A stretch of DNA of 64,000 nt, taken from NCBI GenBank assembly GCA_003553565.1, contig PWER01000097.1:1-64000 (forward strand), written 5' to 3'. The stretch comes from Nitriliruptoria bacterium. Its GTDB lineage: Bacteria; Actinomycetota; Nitriliruptoria; Euzebyales; Egibacteraceae. Shown piece after piece: positions 8,036 to 16,298 of the stretch (position 1 is its first letter; each line of letters begins with the position of its first letter). Both the position numbers and the translations under genes were made by a program. The notes under the pieces were generated by a model. It did no database searches. It was not told the origin of the DNA and saw only the letters and a program-made list of their open reading frames with translations.

Positions 8036-9184
8036 ATGACCGACGAGGCCGCCAACGCAGACGCCCTGGATGCGACCGACCGGCACCTGCTCACCGCGCT
8101 GCAGGCGGGCGTGCCGCTGGTCCCCCGGCCGTTCGCAGCGGTGGGCCGCGACCTCGGCCTGTCCGAGGAGGCGGTGGTGCAGCGGTGCCAACGGCTGGCC
8201 GCCGACGGGGTCATCCGCCAGATCTCGGCCATCTTCGACACCGCGCAGCTCGGCTACCAGTCGTCGCTGGTGGCCATGACCGTCGACGAGGCCGAGGTGG
8301 AGCGCGCCGCCGCCGTCATCAACGCCCACCCCGGAGTGAGCCACAACTACGTGCGCGACCACGACCTCAACCTCTGGTGGACGATCGCCGTGCCGCCCGG
8401 CTACGACCTCGAGGCCCACGTCGGCGCGCTGCACCGCATGGTCGGCGCCCGCTCGACGCGCCTGCTGCCCACGGTGACCCGCTACAAGCTCGGGGTGGTG
8501 CTCGACGTGGCCGGGGAGCGCACCGCGACCGCCCGCAGCGCCGCGGGGAGCCCAGCCGGGGGAGACGGTGGCACGGCGGATGCGAGCACCGCCACCGCCT
8601 CGGCGCCCCTCGCACCAGGAGGCGCCGACCCGGCAGGCGCTGATCCGGCTGGCGGCCTCGACCCGAGCGACGTGCCGCTGGTGCGCGAGCTGCAGGACCA
8701 CCTGCCGCTGGAGCCGCGTCCGTTCGCGGGCATGGCCGCGCGCCTCGGCCTCACCGAGGAAGCGCTACTGGAGGCCGCCGAGCGGCTGCGCGAGGCTGGG
8801 GCGATGCGGCGATTCGCGGCGGTGCTGCGACATCGACGGGCAGGGTTCCGGGCCAATGCCATGAGCGTGTGGGCGGTGCCCGACGCGCGCGTGGACGCGG
8901 CCGGCCAAGAGCTCGCGAGCTACGACGCGGTCACCCACTGCTACCGACGGCCGACCTACCCCGATTGGCCCTACGCCCTGTTCGCGATGATCCACGCCAC
9001 CAGCCGCGAGCAGGTCGAGCAGACCGTGGCCGACATGCGCGAGCGCGTCGAGCCGCTGGACCAACGTCTGCTGTACTCCACGCGCGAGCTCAAGAAGGTC
9101 CGGGTGCGCTACTTCGACCCCGAGTTCGAGACGTGGCACGCCCAGCACGTGGCACCCGGCGACGGGCTGCCACACTCTGAGTGA
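8036..9184 (+). CDS. fused siroheme-decarboxylase-like protein (AhbA-AhbB / NirDL type)
   Basis: A 382-residue protein built of two Lrp/AsnC-like halves. Half one (about 10-155) has a winged helix LSEEAVVQRCQRLAADGVI and the core VSHNYVRDHDLNLWWTI. A glycine/alanine/proline-rich linker spans about 165-208. Half two (209-360) repeats the winged helix, then has DAVTHCYRRPTYPDWPYALFAMIH and ends YSTRELKKVRVRYF. The HCYRR...WPY...MIH and STREL/RVRYF patterns are typical of siroheme decarboxylase subunits. Those enzymes convert siroheme to didecarboxysiroheme for haem d1 or for the alternative haem pathway. Fusions (NirDL) are known in denitrifiers. No nir, ahb or sirohaem genes lie nearby, so the pathway is open. 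Confidence 0.85.
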   Translation: MTDEAANADALDATDRHLLTALQAGVPLVPRPFAAVGRDLGLSEEAVVQRCQRLAADGVIRQISAIFDTAQLGYQSSLVAMTVDEAEVERAAAVINAHPGVSHNYVRDHDLNLWWTIAVPPGYDLEAHVGALHRMVGARSTRLLPTVTRYKLGVVLDVAGERTATARSAAGSPAGGDGGTADASTATASAPLAPGGADPAGADPAGGLDPSDVPLVRELQDHLPLEPRPFAGMAARLGLTEEALLEAAERLREAGAMRRFAAVLRHRRAGFRANAMSVWAVPDARVDAAGQELASYDAVTHCYRRPTYPDWPYALFAMIHATSREQVEQTVADMRERVEPLDQRLLYSTRELKKVRVRYFDPEFETWHAQHVAPGDGLPHSE

Positions 9185-9283
9185 CACGCGGTGCACGGTG
9201 GCCTCGTTCGCCGCGCCCCGGCCCGACCCCCCCGACCACCCCGATCACCAGCCACCCCCGACGCCACCAGGGAGGCACCTCCC

Positions 9284-9910
9284 ATGAGCAGCACACCACC
9301 TCCCCCACCACCACCCGGCTCCCCGGGCGATCGCCCCGAGGACCCCTCCTGGGGCCAGGAGCAGTTCCAGCCCGACCCCGGTCAGGGCGCTCCGCCACCG
9401 GATCCGACCGGAGGCGGTCAGCCGGGGGGCGCTGCGCCGCAGCCGGGCATGCCCGATCCAGCGGGCGGACCGGGCCAGCCGCAAGGGCGACAGCCGAACC
9501 GGATCGCGCTGTGGGCGCTGATCCTGGGCGCGATCGCCTTCCCGGGGGCGCTGCTGATCGCCCTGCTGCCGGTGGTGAACCTGCTGGTGTTCATCCTGTG
9601 GGCAGTCGCGATCGCCGCGATCGTCATGGGCATCGTGGGCATCCGTCGCGCCCGCCGCCCCGAGGTGCGCGGCGGCGTCGGGCTGGGCGTGGGCGGCATC
9701 GTCCTGGGCTCGATGCACCTGCTGCTCCTCGCCGCGCTGGTCGCGCTGGTGGTGCAGTTCTTCCAGGCGTGCGACATCGACCTGGACGCCGATCCCGCCG
9801 ACGTGCAGACCGATGTGCTCGAGTGCTTCGAGCAGCAGTTCGGCCTGGAGCTCGAGGAGGAGGAGCTCGAGGAGCTCGAGGACGAGCTCGAGGAGCTGGA
9901 CGACCAGTAG
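9284..9910 (+). CDS. DUF4190-like membrane protein with acidic tail
   Basis: A 208-residue protein with three parts: a proline/glycine/glutamine-rich N-terminal third, two hydrophobic regions (about residues 75-115 and 130-155) separated by a basic GIRRARRPEVRGG loop, and an extremely acidic end (ELEEEELEELEDELEELDD). The helix-loop-helix with GIVGI and a glycine-rich second helix resembles DUF4190-type proteins, which are common behind proline-rich linkers in actinobacteria and have no firm function. A GGAGG ribosome-binding site precedes the ATG by 8 bases and decides this start over an upstream ATG. It is convergent with the epimerase gene, separated by 7 bases. Confidence 0.75.
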   Translation: MSSTPPPPPPPGSPGDRPEDPSWGQEQFQPDPGQGAPPPDPTGGGQPGGAAPQPGMPDPAGGPGQPQGRQPNRIALWALILGAIAFPGALLIALLPVVNLLVFILWAVAIAAIVMGIVGIRRARRPEVRGGVGLGVGGIVLGSMHLLLLAALVALVVQFFQACDIDLDADPADVQTDVLECFEQQFGLELEEEELEELEDELEELDDQ

Positions 9911-9917
9911 CGGCGGG

Positions 9918-10964
9918 TCAGCGGCGCTTGGCCCGTCGGGTGAGCGCCGCCGCGCCCGCCGCGCCCGCCGCCACGCCGGCGCCGGCCAGCCGCAGGTCGC
10001 GGCGGCGCACCTGGCGACCGGCACCGAGGCGCACCCACCCGCGGTGCTCCTCGGCGAAGGCCCGAAGCACCTCGCGGTTGCTGCGCGTGGCCGCCCAGCC
10101 CTCGCCCCGCAGCGCCTCGGCGCGCACCACCCAGGGCTCCATGAGGATCGCCAGCCCCCCGGGCGGCAGCGGCCACAGGCGCCGTCGCCACAGCTGTCGT
10201 GCACCGGCGTGCGCCCACGCCTCGGGCACCGTCAGACGGCGGCGGCCCACCAGCGTCGCAACGTCACCCAGCGGCAGCCAGCCCTCGGCGGCGACGTTGC
10301 GCACCCCGTGCAGGCCCGCGCTGACGGCGTGGTGGAGCGCGGCGGCCAAGTCGTCTGGGTGCAGCACCTGCAGCGGCGGCTCGTGGCCAGCGACGGTCAG
10401 CAGCCGTGGCAGCTGCAGGTGCAGCGCCACCGGGGAGTCCTCGCCGCGTCCCAGCACGGTGGGCGGGCGCAGCAGCGCCACCCGCGCGTCGCCGTGCTCG
10501 TCGGCGAAGTCCTCGACGAGCTCCTCGGCGAGCCGGTGGTGGTGGGCGGGCGGGTACTCGGGGTTGGCTCGCCGCGGCCAGCTCTCGTCGAGGGGTACGG
10601 GGTTGTCGGGATGCGCGCCGTAGACCAGCGCCGAGGACCGGTGCACCACCTGGCGCACGCCGGCATGACGGGCTGCGGCCAGGAGGTTGCGGGTGGCCGC
10701 CACGGTCCGGCCGAACCGCCCGTCGACGTCGGCATCCAGGCGGTCGTCGCAGCCCAGGTGCACCAGCGCGTCCACGCCCTCAAGCTGCGCCGCGAGGACC
10801 GGGTCGCGCAGGTCGCAGGCGCGGAAGTCGAGCGTGGCGGGGGGCATAGGCGGCGGCTCGGCATCCAGGCCCACCACCCGCTCCACCGCGGGATCGGCGT
10901 CCAGGCGGGCGAGCAGCGCTCGGCCGGTCGGACTGCTGGCGGCGGTCACCGCGACGGTGGTCAT
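9918..10964 (-). CDS. NAD(P)-dependent epimerase/dehydratase (extended SDR)
   Basis: A 348-residue extended short-chain dehydrogenase/reductase. It starts MTTVAVTAASSPTGRALLARL, a somewhat unusual nucleotide-binding loop (AASSPTG in place of the typical TGxxGxxG). It continues with DLRDPVLAAQLEGVDALVHLG and a catalytic-like SSALVYGAH segment; a second family hallmark is LLRPPTVLGRG. The Tyr of the YxxxK motif is not obvious: PPAHHHRLAEELV occupies the expected position, with His instead of Tyr. It may therefore bind NAD without classical SDR chemistry. The C-terminus is basic (LTRRAKRR) after a glycine/alanine helix. GAGGAG lies just before the ATG. The substrate is unknown. Confidence 0.75.
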   Translation of the reverse strand: MTTVAVTAASSPTGRALLARLDADPAVERVVGLDAEPPPMPPATLDFRACDLRDPVLAAQLEGVDALVHLGCDDRLDADVDGRFGRTVAATRNLLAAARHAGVRQVVHRSSALVYGAHPDNPVPLDESWPRRANPEYPPAHHHRLAEELVEDFADEHGDARVALLRPPTVLGRGEDSPVALHLQLPRLLTVAGHEPPLQVLHPDDLAAALHHAVSAGLHGVRNVAAEGWLPLGDVATLVGRRRLTVPEAWAHAGARQLWRRRLWPLPPGGLAILMEPWVVRAEALRGEGWAATRSNREVLRAFAEEHRGWVRLGAGRQVRRRDLRLAGAGVAAGAAGAAALTRRAKRR

Positions 10965-11047
10965 CGGCTCCTCAAACGCGTCGTGTGGGCGTCGGCTCGT
11001 CGCGGAGCCAGCCCGTGGCGGCGCAGGTGCGCCGGGGATGCACTGTC

Positions 11048-11053
11048 TAGCAT
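11048..11053 (+). promoter_or_regulatory. -10 hexamer TAGCAT of a leaderless promoter
   Basis: The hexamer ends 6 nt before the ATG of the DUF2342 gene and no ribosome-binding site fits between them. Transcription would start at or beside the A of ATG. Confidence 0.5.
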
Positions 11054-11059
11054 GGCGCC

Positions 11060-12289
11060 ATGAGCGATCCCTTCGGTGGCGGCTTCGGCTTCGATCCCAG
11101 CCGCTTCGAGAACGCACCCTTCTTCCGCGAGCTCGCCAAGGTCATGTCCTGGCAGGGCGGGCCCGTCAACTGGGAGCTTGCCAGCCAGACCGCGTCCACG
11201 GTGCTCGAGGATGCCGAGCGGGTGGCCGCGGTCGGCGACGAGCTCGCTGCGGCACTGCCCACCGCCGAGCTGTGGCTGGACCAGGTCACCGAGCGCGCCG
11301 CCGTGGAGGGACCCAGCGAGCCGCTGAGCCGCAGCGCGTGGACGCAGCTGGCGGCGACGCCACAGGGCCTCGGTCGCTATGTGGAGCCGCTGGCCGAGGG
11401 AGCGACCCGGGCGCTCGGCGAGCAGCTGCGCGGGCAGCTGCCCGAGGGGCTGCGCGAGCAGATGGGCGCGGGCGCACCCGGTGATCCCATGCAGCAGATG
11501 ATGGGGTCGATGGGTGCGATGCTCTACGGGATGCAGGCAGGGCTGATCACCGGGCACCTGGCCGGGCAGCTGCTGGCGACCGGGGACCTCGGCGTGCCCA
11601 CGGTCGACCCGCGCCGCGTGGGCACGGTCGGTGACGGTGCCGACCGGTTCGCCGCCGACTACGACGTGGACCAGCGCGAGATGGGGCACTGGCTGGCGCT
11701 CCAGGAGGCCGCGCACCGCCGCCTGTTCGCCGGCGTGCCGTGGCTGTCGGACCACGTCTCGGCGCTGATCCGCGAGTTCGCCGCCGGCGCGGACATCGAC
11801 CCGGGCCGGCTGATGGAGCAGCTCGGCGGCGCCGGGCTCGACCCCAGCAACCCCGAGGCGCTGCAGCAGGCGCTCGAGCAGCCCGACGCCTTCCGGGTCG
11901 AGCCGACCGCCGAGCAGCAGCGCGTGCTGGACCGCCTGCAGGCGCTCGTCTCCTTCACCGAGGCGTGGTGCGACACGGTGGTGCGCGCCGCCGCCGACGG
12001 CCGACTGCCCGCGTTGCCGCGGATCGAGGAGGCCCGCCGGCGCCAGCGGGCCGAGCAGGGGCCCGGCGAGCGGTTCCTCGCCCAGCTGGTCGGCCTGGAC
12101 CTCACTCCATCCGAGATCCGCGTCGCCGCCGACTTCTGCGAGGCCGTGATCGAGGCCCGCGGCCAGGAGGGGCTGGACCGCGCCTGGGAGGACCCGGTGT
12201 GCCTGCCGAGCAGCGCCGAGCTGGCCGAGCCCAGCGACTGGCTGGTGCGCATGGCCGCGCGTGAGCTCGGCGTCGGCGACGACGCCTGA
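11060..12289 (+). CDS. Zincin_2/DUF2342 family protein, HExxH motif altered
   Basis: A 409-residue soluble protein of the DUF2342 (Zincin_2) family found in actinobacteria. Landmarks are the N-terminal VNWELASQTA helix, WTQLAATPQGLGRYVEPLA, the glutamine/methionine-rich helix MQQMMGSMGAMLYGMQAG, and the central WLALQEAAHRRLFAGVPWL. The family is named for a zinc-peptidase HExxH motif, but here that site reads QEAAH (residues 215-219), so the first zinc-binding His is Gln. One subgroup of this family is known to deviate from HExxH, so a non-peptidase role is plausible. Mycobacterium keeps a member beside UPF0182 and uvrD2 genes; both families are also present in this window. Confidence 0.85.
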   Translation: MSDPFGGGFGFDPSRFENAPFFRELAKVMSWQGGPVNWELASQTASTVLEDAERVAAVGDELAAALPTAELWLDQVTERAAVEGPSEPLSRSAWTQLAATPQGLGRYVEPLAEGATRALGEQLRGQLPEGLREQMGAGAPGDPMQQMMGSMGAMLYGMQAGLITGHLAGQLLATGDLGVPTVDPRRVGTVGDGADRFAADYDVDQREMGHWLALQEAAHRRLFAGVPWLSDHVSALIREFAAGADIDPGRLMEQLGGAGLDPSNPEALQQALEQPDAFRVEPTAEQQRVLDRLQALVSFTEAWCDTVVRAAADGRLPALPRIEEARRRQRAEQGPGERFLAQLVGLDLTPSEIRVAADFCEAVIEARGQEGLDRAWEDPVCLPSSAELAEPSDWLVRMAARELGVGDDA

Positions 12290-12427
12290 GGTCGTCGCGC
12301 CGGGACACCGGTTCCGGCGAGCGCTCCACCGGCCTGCACCGGCCCCCAGCTGAGCCGCGTTTGTCCTGCTGTGCCGTGTTAGACCGGCCCATGCGGCCAC
12401 CGCACGGACCGGTCAAGATTTCTTGGA

Positions 12428-12588
12428 TCCACAGGCACGCCGCAGCGTCGCGGCAGGTCACAGGCAGGGCGCCAAGCGAGATCAGGGGCTTGCCACCTCC
12501 TGTCCACACCGAGGCTCCACAGGCGGCGTCGCCGTCGCCGCAGGTCGACCGCGGCTTGTGCACACCCTGTGGACAGACCTGTGGATGC
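12428..12588. promoter_or_regulatory. cluster of DnaA-box-like sites
   Basis: Six sites close to the bacterial DnaA box (TTGTCCACA in high-GC actinobacteria) lie in 160 bp. They are TCCACAGG at 12428-12435, CTGTCCACA at 12500-12508, TCCACAGG at 12516-12523, TTGTGCACA at 12556-12564, and the inverse-strand boxes at 12568-12576 (CTGTCCACA) and 12580-12588 (GCATCCACA). The flanking spacer 12290-12754 holds no convincing gene. No AT-rich unwinding element, dnaA or dnaN is seen nearby. It may be a DnaA titration or regulatory locus rather than an origin. Confidence 0.5.
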
Positions 12589-12754
12589 AGCGGTTGCAGG
12601 GCCGGACCCGCCTGCGTAGCGTGCGCAGCGCACTCGGCCTCCGCGGCACCGGCGACGTCCTCTTTGGGGAAGGGGGGATGGGGTCGGACCGCGGAGGTCG
12701 TTGCATGAGCGACGGGCGCCGCTGGGTCCGCGTCGGAGCCGAGCTCGCGCCGAC

Positions 12755-13516
12755 CTACTCCTCGGGGGGTTCGACCAGCGGGCCGGTGCCGGGATCCTCG
12801 TCGATCTCGGCGGGCTCGTCCTCGTCGGGCTCGGGTGGTGGCGGCACGCACGGGTCGTCACCGGCCGGCTCGGCGTCCTGCGCGTCGAGCGCGACCCCCA
12901 CGCCCTCCTCGCCGCGCGCCGTCAGCCGCCACCGCGGCTCGAGGCTCCAGCCATCCTCGTCCCAGGCAGCCAGGGCTCCGGTGGTGTAGCGCGCCACCGC
13001 CACCGGCGGCGAGCCCTCGCACGCCTCGAGGGGAGCGACGGCGGCCTCGGCGACCTCGGAGGGCTCCGCCAGACCGTCGGGGGAGGGCAGGCCCTGAGCT
13101 GCCTCCTGGGGCATGGGCTCCAGACCGAGCGTCGCGAGCCGCATGGTCTCGCCGACCACCGCGACACCGTCGCTGGCCTCGGCGTCGGGCTGGACGTCGA
13201 GCTCCAGGACCTCGTCCGCCCCGCTCGCGACATAGGTGGCCCCGGCCTCCACCCCCTCCCCGTCCTCGTCCAGGCGCACCTTGACGTCGCTGACCACCGC
13301 AGCGGTGTTCCACCCGCGCGCTTCGACGTCGGTGAGCTCCAACAGCTCCTCCAGGGACCCCGGGAGCGCACCCGCAGCGCCCTCGGCCCCGTCATCGTCG
13401 CCCTCGGAGGGGTCGTCGTCATCCGTCAGCGGATCGTCGATGGGCTGGCAGGCCGCCATCGCCGGCAGCGCCACGAGCGCGACGCCGAGCAGGACAGCCG
13501 CGGAGATCCGGTGCAT
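12755..13516 (-). CDS. secreted lipoprotein, unknown function
   Basis: A 253-residue protein with a classical lipoprotein signal peptide: MHRISAAVLLGVALVALPAMAAC, with the lipobox MAAC placing the lipidated Cys at residue 23. The following region is a charged linker (DDPLTDDDDPSEGDDDG). The mature domain contains a repeated beta pattern (VSDVKVRLDEDGEGVEAG, VLELDVQPDAEASDGVAVV) and ends in a proline/acid-rich tail. I do not recognise the domain. It probably sits on the outer face of the cytoplasmic membrane. It is divergent from the HtrA gene downstream, with a shared 164-nt promoter region, so it could belong to the same envelope-stress response; that is inference. Confidence 0.8.
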   Translation of the reverse strand: MHRISAAVLLGVALVALPAMAACQPIDDPLTDDDDPSEGDDDGAEGAAGALPGSLEELLELTDVEARGWNTAAVVSDVKVRLDEDGEGVEAGATYVASGADEVLELDVQPDAEASDGVAVVGETMRLATLGLEPMPQEAAQGLPSPDGLAEPSEVAEAAVAPLEACEGSPPVAVARYTTGALAAWDEDGWSLEPRWRLTARGEEGVGVALDAQDAEPAGDDPCVPPPPEPDEDEPAEIDEDPGTGPLVEPPEE

Positions 13517-13680
13517 GGGCGGCAGTGTACGGGCACGCCACCGCGCCCGGTCCGCAGCGCGGCCGGCGCCCTGGCTGCTCGCTGGCGGACGGTCGAGCGT
13601 CCAAGGTCGGGCAGGTGCGTGGTCCGGGCGCTCACGGGAATGATGACGACGATGAGCCTGCACCCCCGGAGGGGCCTGCG

Positions 13681-15039
13681 ATGACCGACCCGAACCACCC
13701 CGACAGCCGCTGGACCCCACCGGACCAGCCGACTGGCGAACCACCCGAGCCGACCGAATCACCCGAATCACCTGAGCCGCCCCGGCCCGAACCGGCGAGC
13801 CAGCAGCCGCTGCCCCCGCCCTCAGCGCCCTACGACGGTCCCTCCACGCCCCCGCCGCCGCACCCTCCCCAGCAAGCGACGGAGGGTCCGGCCACCGACC
13901 GGCGCCGAGGCAGGCTCGCCGGCCCGATCCTGGCCGCGGTGATCGTCAGCGCGCTGGTGTCGGCCGCGGTGACGCTGGGCCTGGCTGACCTGGGCGAGGA
14001 GACCGCCGAGGCCGAGCGACCCGTCGGCGACCAGGTCGCCGACGAGCCCGACGACGACCTCACGGGTGAGACCCCCGACGACACCGCCGGCACCGCCGAG
14101 GGCAGCGAGATCGCCGACATCGCCGACCAGATCGTGGGCACCGTCGCCCGCGTCGACGTCGAGGCTCCCGGCGCGCCCGACGGGCTGGACATGCCCGGTG
14201 AGCAGCCGGGCGGAACCGGCTCGGCCGTGGTCTACCGCGAGGACGGCTATCTCATCACCAACGCTCACGTCGTGGGCGACGCCTCCACCACCCAGGTGAC
14301 CCTGGCCGATGGCACGCAGGCCGAGGCCGAGGTGGTGGGCACCTTCCAGCCCAACGACCTCGCGGTGCTGCAGGTGCTCGACGAGGACGTGTCCATGAGC
14401 GCCGCGCCCTTCGCCGACCAGTCGCCACGAGTCGGCGAGACGGCGATCGCGGTGGGCTCGCCCTTCGGGCTCGACGCGACCGTGACCTCGGGGATCATCA
14501 GCGCCACCGGGCGCACCCTCGAGGCCCCCGACGGCCAGGTCCTGCCCGACATGCTCCAGACCGATGCCGCCATCAACATGGGCAACTCGGGCGGCGCCCT
14601 GGTGGATGCTGCAGGCAACGTCGTCGGGATCAACACCGCGATCCTCGGGTCGGGCCCCCAGGGCGGCAACATCGGCATCGGCTTCGCCGTCCCGGCCCAG
14701 ATCGCCACCTCCATCGCCGACCAGCTGATCGAGGACGGCGTCGTGAGCTACGCCCAGCTCGGCGTGGTGGGCAACGACCTGCCGCCGGCGGGCGCCGAGG
14801 ATCTCGGCATCCCCGGTGGCGCGCTGGTGCAGGACGTGGATCCCGACGGTGCGGCCGAGGGCGTCATCGAGCCCGGTGACGTGGTCATCGCGGTCGACGA
14901 CGAGGAGGTCGAGGGGTTCGCCGACCTGGCCGCCGAGATCCGCGTGCGCGAGCCCGGCGACCCCGTGGAGATCACGCTGCTGCGCGACGACGAGGAGCTG
15001 ACCGTCGAGGTCGAGCTGGGCGAGGCCAGGGACGGCTAG
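13681..15039 (+). CDS. htrA: HtrA/DegP-type serine protease with PDZ domain
   Basis: A 452-residue membrane-anchored S1C protease. A proline/serine/glutamate-rich cytoplasmic N-terminus (1-75) precedes a single membrane helix (about 80-102). The trypsin-like domain has the complete triad: His196 in NAHVV, Asp226 in NDLAVL and Ser303 in GNSGGAL. A PDZ domain (about 355-450) ends the protein, with IEPGDVVIAVDDEEVEG recognisable. It should degrade or refold damaged proteins on the outer face of the membrane. This is a second HtrA; another stands in the sigE block at 50.9-52.1 kb. The acidic linker after the helix (DEPDDDLTGETPDD) is unusual and fits the acidic proteome. Confidence 0.93.
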   Translation: MTDPNHPDSRWTPPDQPTGEPPEPTESPESPEPPRPEPASQQPLPPPSAPYDGPSTPPPPHPPQQATEGPATDRRRGRLAGPILAAVIVSALVSAAVTLGLADLGEETAEAERPVGDQVADEPDDDLTGETPDDTAGTAEGSEIADIADQIVGTVARVDVEAPGAPDGLDMPGEQPGGTGSAVVYREDGYLITNAHVVGDASTTQVTLADGTQAEAEVVGTFQPNDLAVLQVLDEDVSMSAAPFADQSPRVGETAIAVGSPFGLDATVTSGIISATGRTLEAPDGQVLPDMLQTDAAINMGNSGGALVDAAGNVVGINTAILGSGPQGGNIGIGFAVPAQIATSIADQLIEDGVVSYAQLGVVGNDLPPAGAEDLGIPGGALVQDVDPDGAAEGVIEPGDVVIAVDDEEVEGFADLAAEIRVREPGDPVEITLLRDDEELTVEVELGEARDG

Positions 15040-15095
15040 CGCTGCCGAGCCCGGGCGCCCGGCGCCCCCTGCCTCGTGCAGGCGGCCGGCGCCGG

Positions 15096-15101
15096 TATGC
15101 T
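15096..15101 (+). promoter_or_regulatory. -10 hexamer TATGCT upstream of GroES-like gene
   Basis: TATGCT ends 9 nt before the ATG; no ribosome-binding site lies between, so the mRNA would be nearly leaderless. Confidence 0.45.
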
Positions 15102-15110
15102 CCCGCGACG

Positions 15111-15434
15111 ATGGATGACGAGGGACGCTACGCCGTCCGTGTGACCGGGGATCGGCTGCTGTGCGAGATCCCCGGTGACGAGGACCGCCAGACCAAGGCC
15201 GGGATCCTGATCCCGGCCACCGCCACCTCGACCGAGCGGCGGGGTCGCTGGGCGCTGGTGCATCAGGTCGGACCGCTGGTGCGCACCGTCTCGCCCGGCG
15301 ACCACGTGCTGTTCCTGCCTGACGCGGCGGTCGAGGTCGACGTGCGCGGTGACGTGTTCGAGATCGTCCGCGAGCGCGATGTGCATGCGATCGCCAGCGA
15401 GCGTGCCGACGCCGAGACCGGCCTGTACCTGTGA
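15111..15434 (+). CDS. GroES/Cpn10-like co-chaperonin
   Basis: A 107-residue Cpn10-fold protein. The order is typical: GDRLLCEIPGDEDRQTKAGILIPATA, an A/G-x-VxxVGP-like segment (ALVHQVGPLVRTVSPGDHVLFLPD), then the C-terminal strand VFEIVRERDVHAI. The mobile-loop region (ATATSTERRGRW) lacks the hydrophobic IVL tripeptide that canonical GroES uses to bind GroEL. No groEL lies nearby. It therefore looks like the divergent stand-alone GroES-like protein seen in several actinobacteria rather than the main GroES. It is followed 60 nt later by RNase HII and probably cotranscribed with it. A role as a co-chaperonin is a family inference only. Confidence 0.8.
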   Translation: MDDEGRYAVRVTGDRLLCEIPGDEDRQTKAGILIPATATSTERRGRWALVHQVGPLVRTVSPGDHVLFLPDAAVEVDVRGDVFEIVRERDVHAIASERADAETGLYL

Positions 15435-15494
15435 CCCGCGCGTGGCCGCGCTGACGCCGACGCTGGACGCGGGCACCCGCTGCGGGGGGCGCGC

Positions 15495-16145
15495 GTGAGC
15501 CGCGCCGGCCCGCCGGGCCCAGCGCCGCGCCTGGACCGCGAGCAGGCGTGGTGGGCGCAGGGCGCGGTGGTGGCCGGCGTCGACGAGGTGGGGCGCGGCG
15601 CCTGGGCCGGTCCGGTCACCTACGCCGCCGTCGTCCTGCCGCGCCACCGTCGTCTGCGGCGCCTGCGCGACTCCAAGCTGCTTGGGCCCGATGAGCGCGA
15701 GCGCCAGGCGAGGCGGGTGCACCACCACGCCCTCGGCGTGGGCCTGGGCTTCGCCGGCAACGACGAGATCGACCGGGTCGGCATGAGCCTGGCGATGCGC
15801 AACGCGGCGGCCCGCGCCGTGGCGGCACTGCCGCTGCCCCCCGAGGTGCTGCTGCTGGATGGCAGCTGGGACTTCCTGCACGAGGCGGGAACCATCAACG
15901 AGACCCTCGTCGGCGGCGACCGGCGCAGCCTGTCGATCGCAGCGGCCTCGGTGGTCGCCAAGGTCGCCCGCGACCGACTGCTGGCCCAGGTGGGGCCGGG
16001 GTGGCCCGCCTACGCGCTGGCCACCAACAAGGGCTACCCCACGCCGCACCACCGGGCCATGCTCGCTGCGTTCGGTCCCTGCCCGCTGCACCGGCACAGC
16101 TGGGGGCCGGTGGCGCGCGCCGGCGCGCAGCGCCGCGCCGGCTGA
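15495..16145 (+). CDS. rnhB: ribonuclease HII
   Basis: A 216-residue type-2 RNase H that cuts RNA in RNA-DNA hybrids and starts excision of misincorporated ribonucleotides. The first catalytic acidic pair is in GVDEVGRGAWAGPV, followed by LRDSKLLGPDERE. A further acidic residue is in LLLDGSWDF, and the SIAAASVVAKVARDRLL and NKGYPTPHHRAML motifs complete the family pattern. Length is close to the family norm. The start is GTG; an internal ATG would remove the conserved beginning. It lies directly after the GroES-like gene and before the MshC gene, in the same direction. Confidence 0.95.
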   Translation: MSRAGPPGPAPRLDREQAWWAQGAVVAGVDEVGRGAWAGPVTYAAVVLPRHRRLRRLRDSKLLGPDERERQARRVHHHALGVGLGFAGNDEIDRVGMSLAMRNAAARAVAALPLPPEVLLLDGSWDFLHEAGTINETLVGGDRRSLSIAAASVVAKVARDRLLAQVGPGWPAYALATNKGYPTPHHRAMLAAFGPCPLHRHSWGPVARAGAQRRAG

Positions 16146-16298
16146 CGCGCCAAGCGGGGGCGCCGCACGCCACGACGGCGATGACTAGGTTTGCCCTGAC
16201 CGGCTCGGGGCATCCGATCCGGTCGCGCCGGGTACACCTTCGGGTCGACGCGCCCGGCGACCGAGCACCCATCCGAGACCGGCGACGAGGCAGCGCCC

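Noticed and set aside
12428-12588. Calling the DnaA-like cluster an origin of replication
   Set aside because: No dnaA/dnaN/recF gene, no AT-rich element and unknown GC skew; kept only as a candidate regulatory cluster.
12361-12708. 115-residue Cys/Pro-rich open frame over the DnaA-like boxes
   Set aside because: No homology pattern, and the sequence is better explained as a regulatory spacer; no ribosome-binding site.
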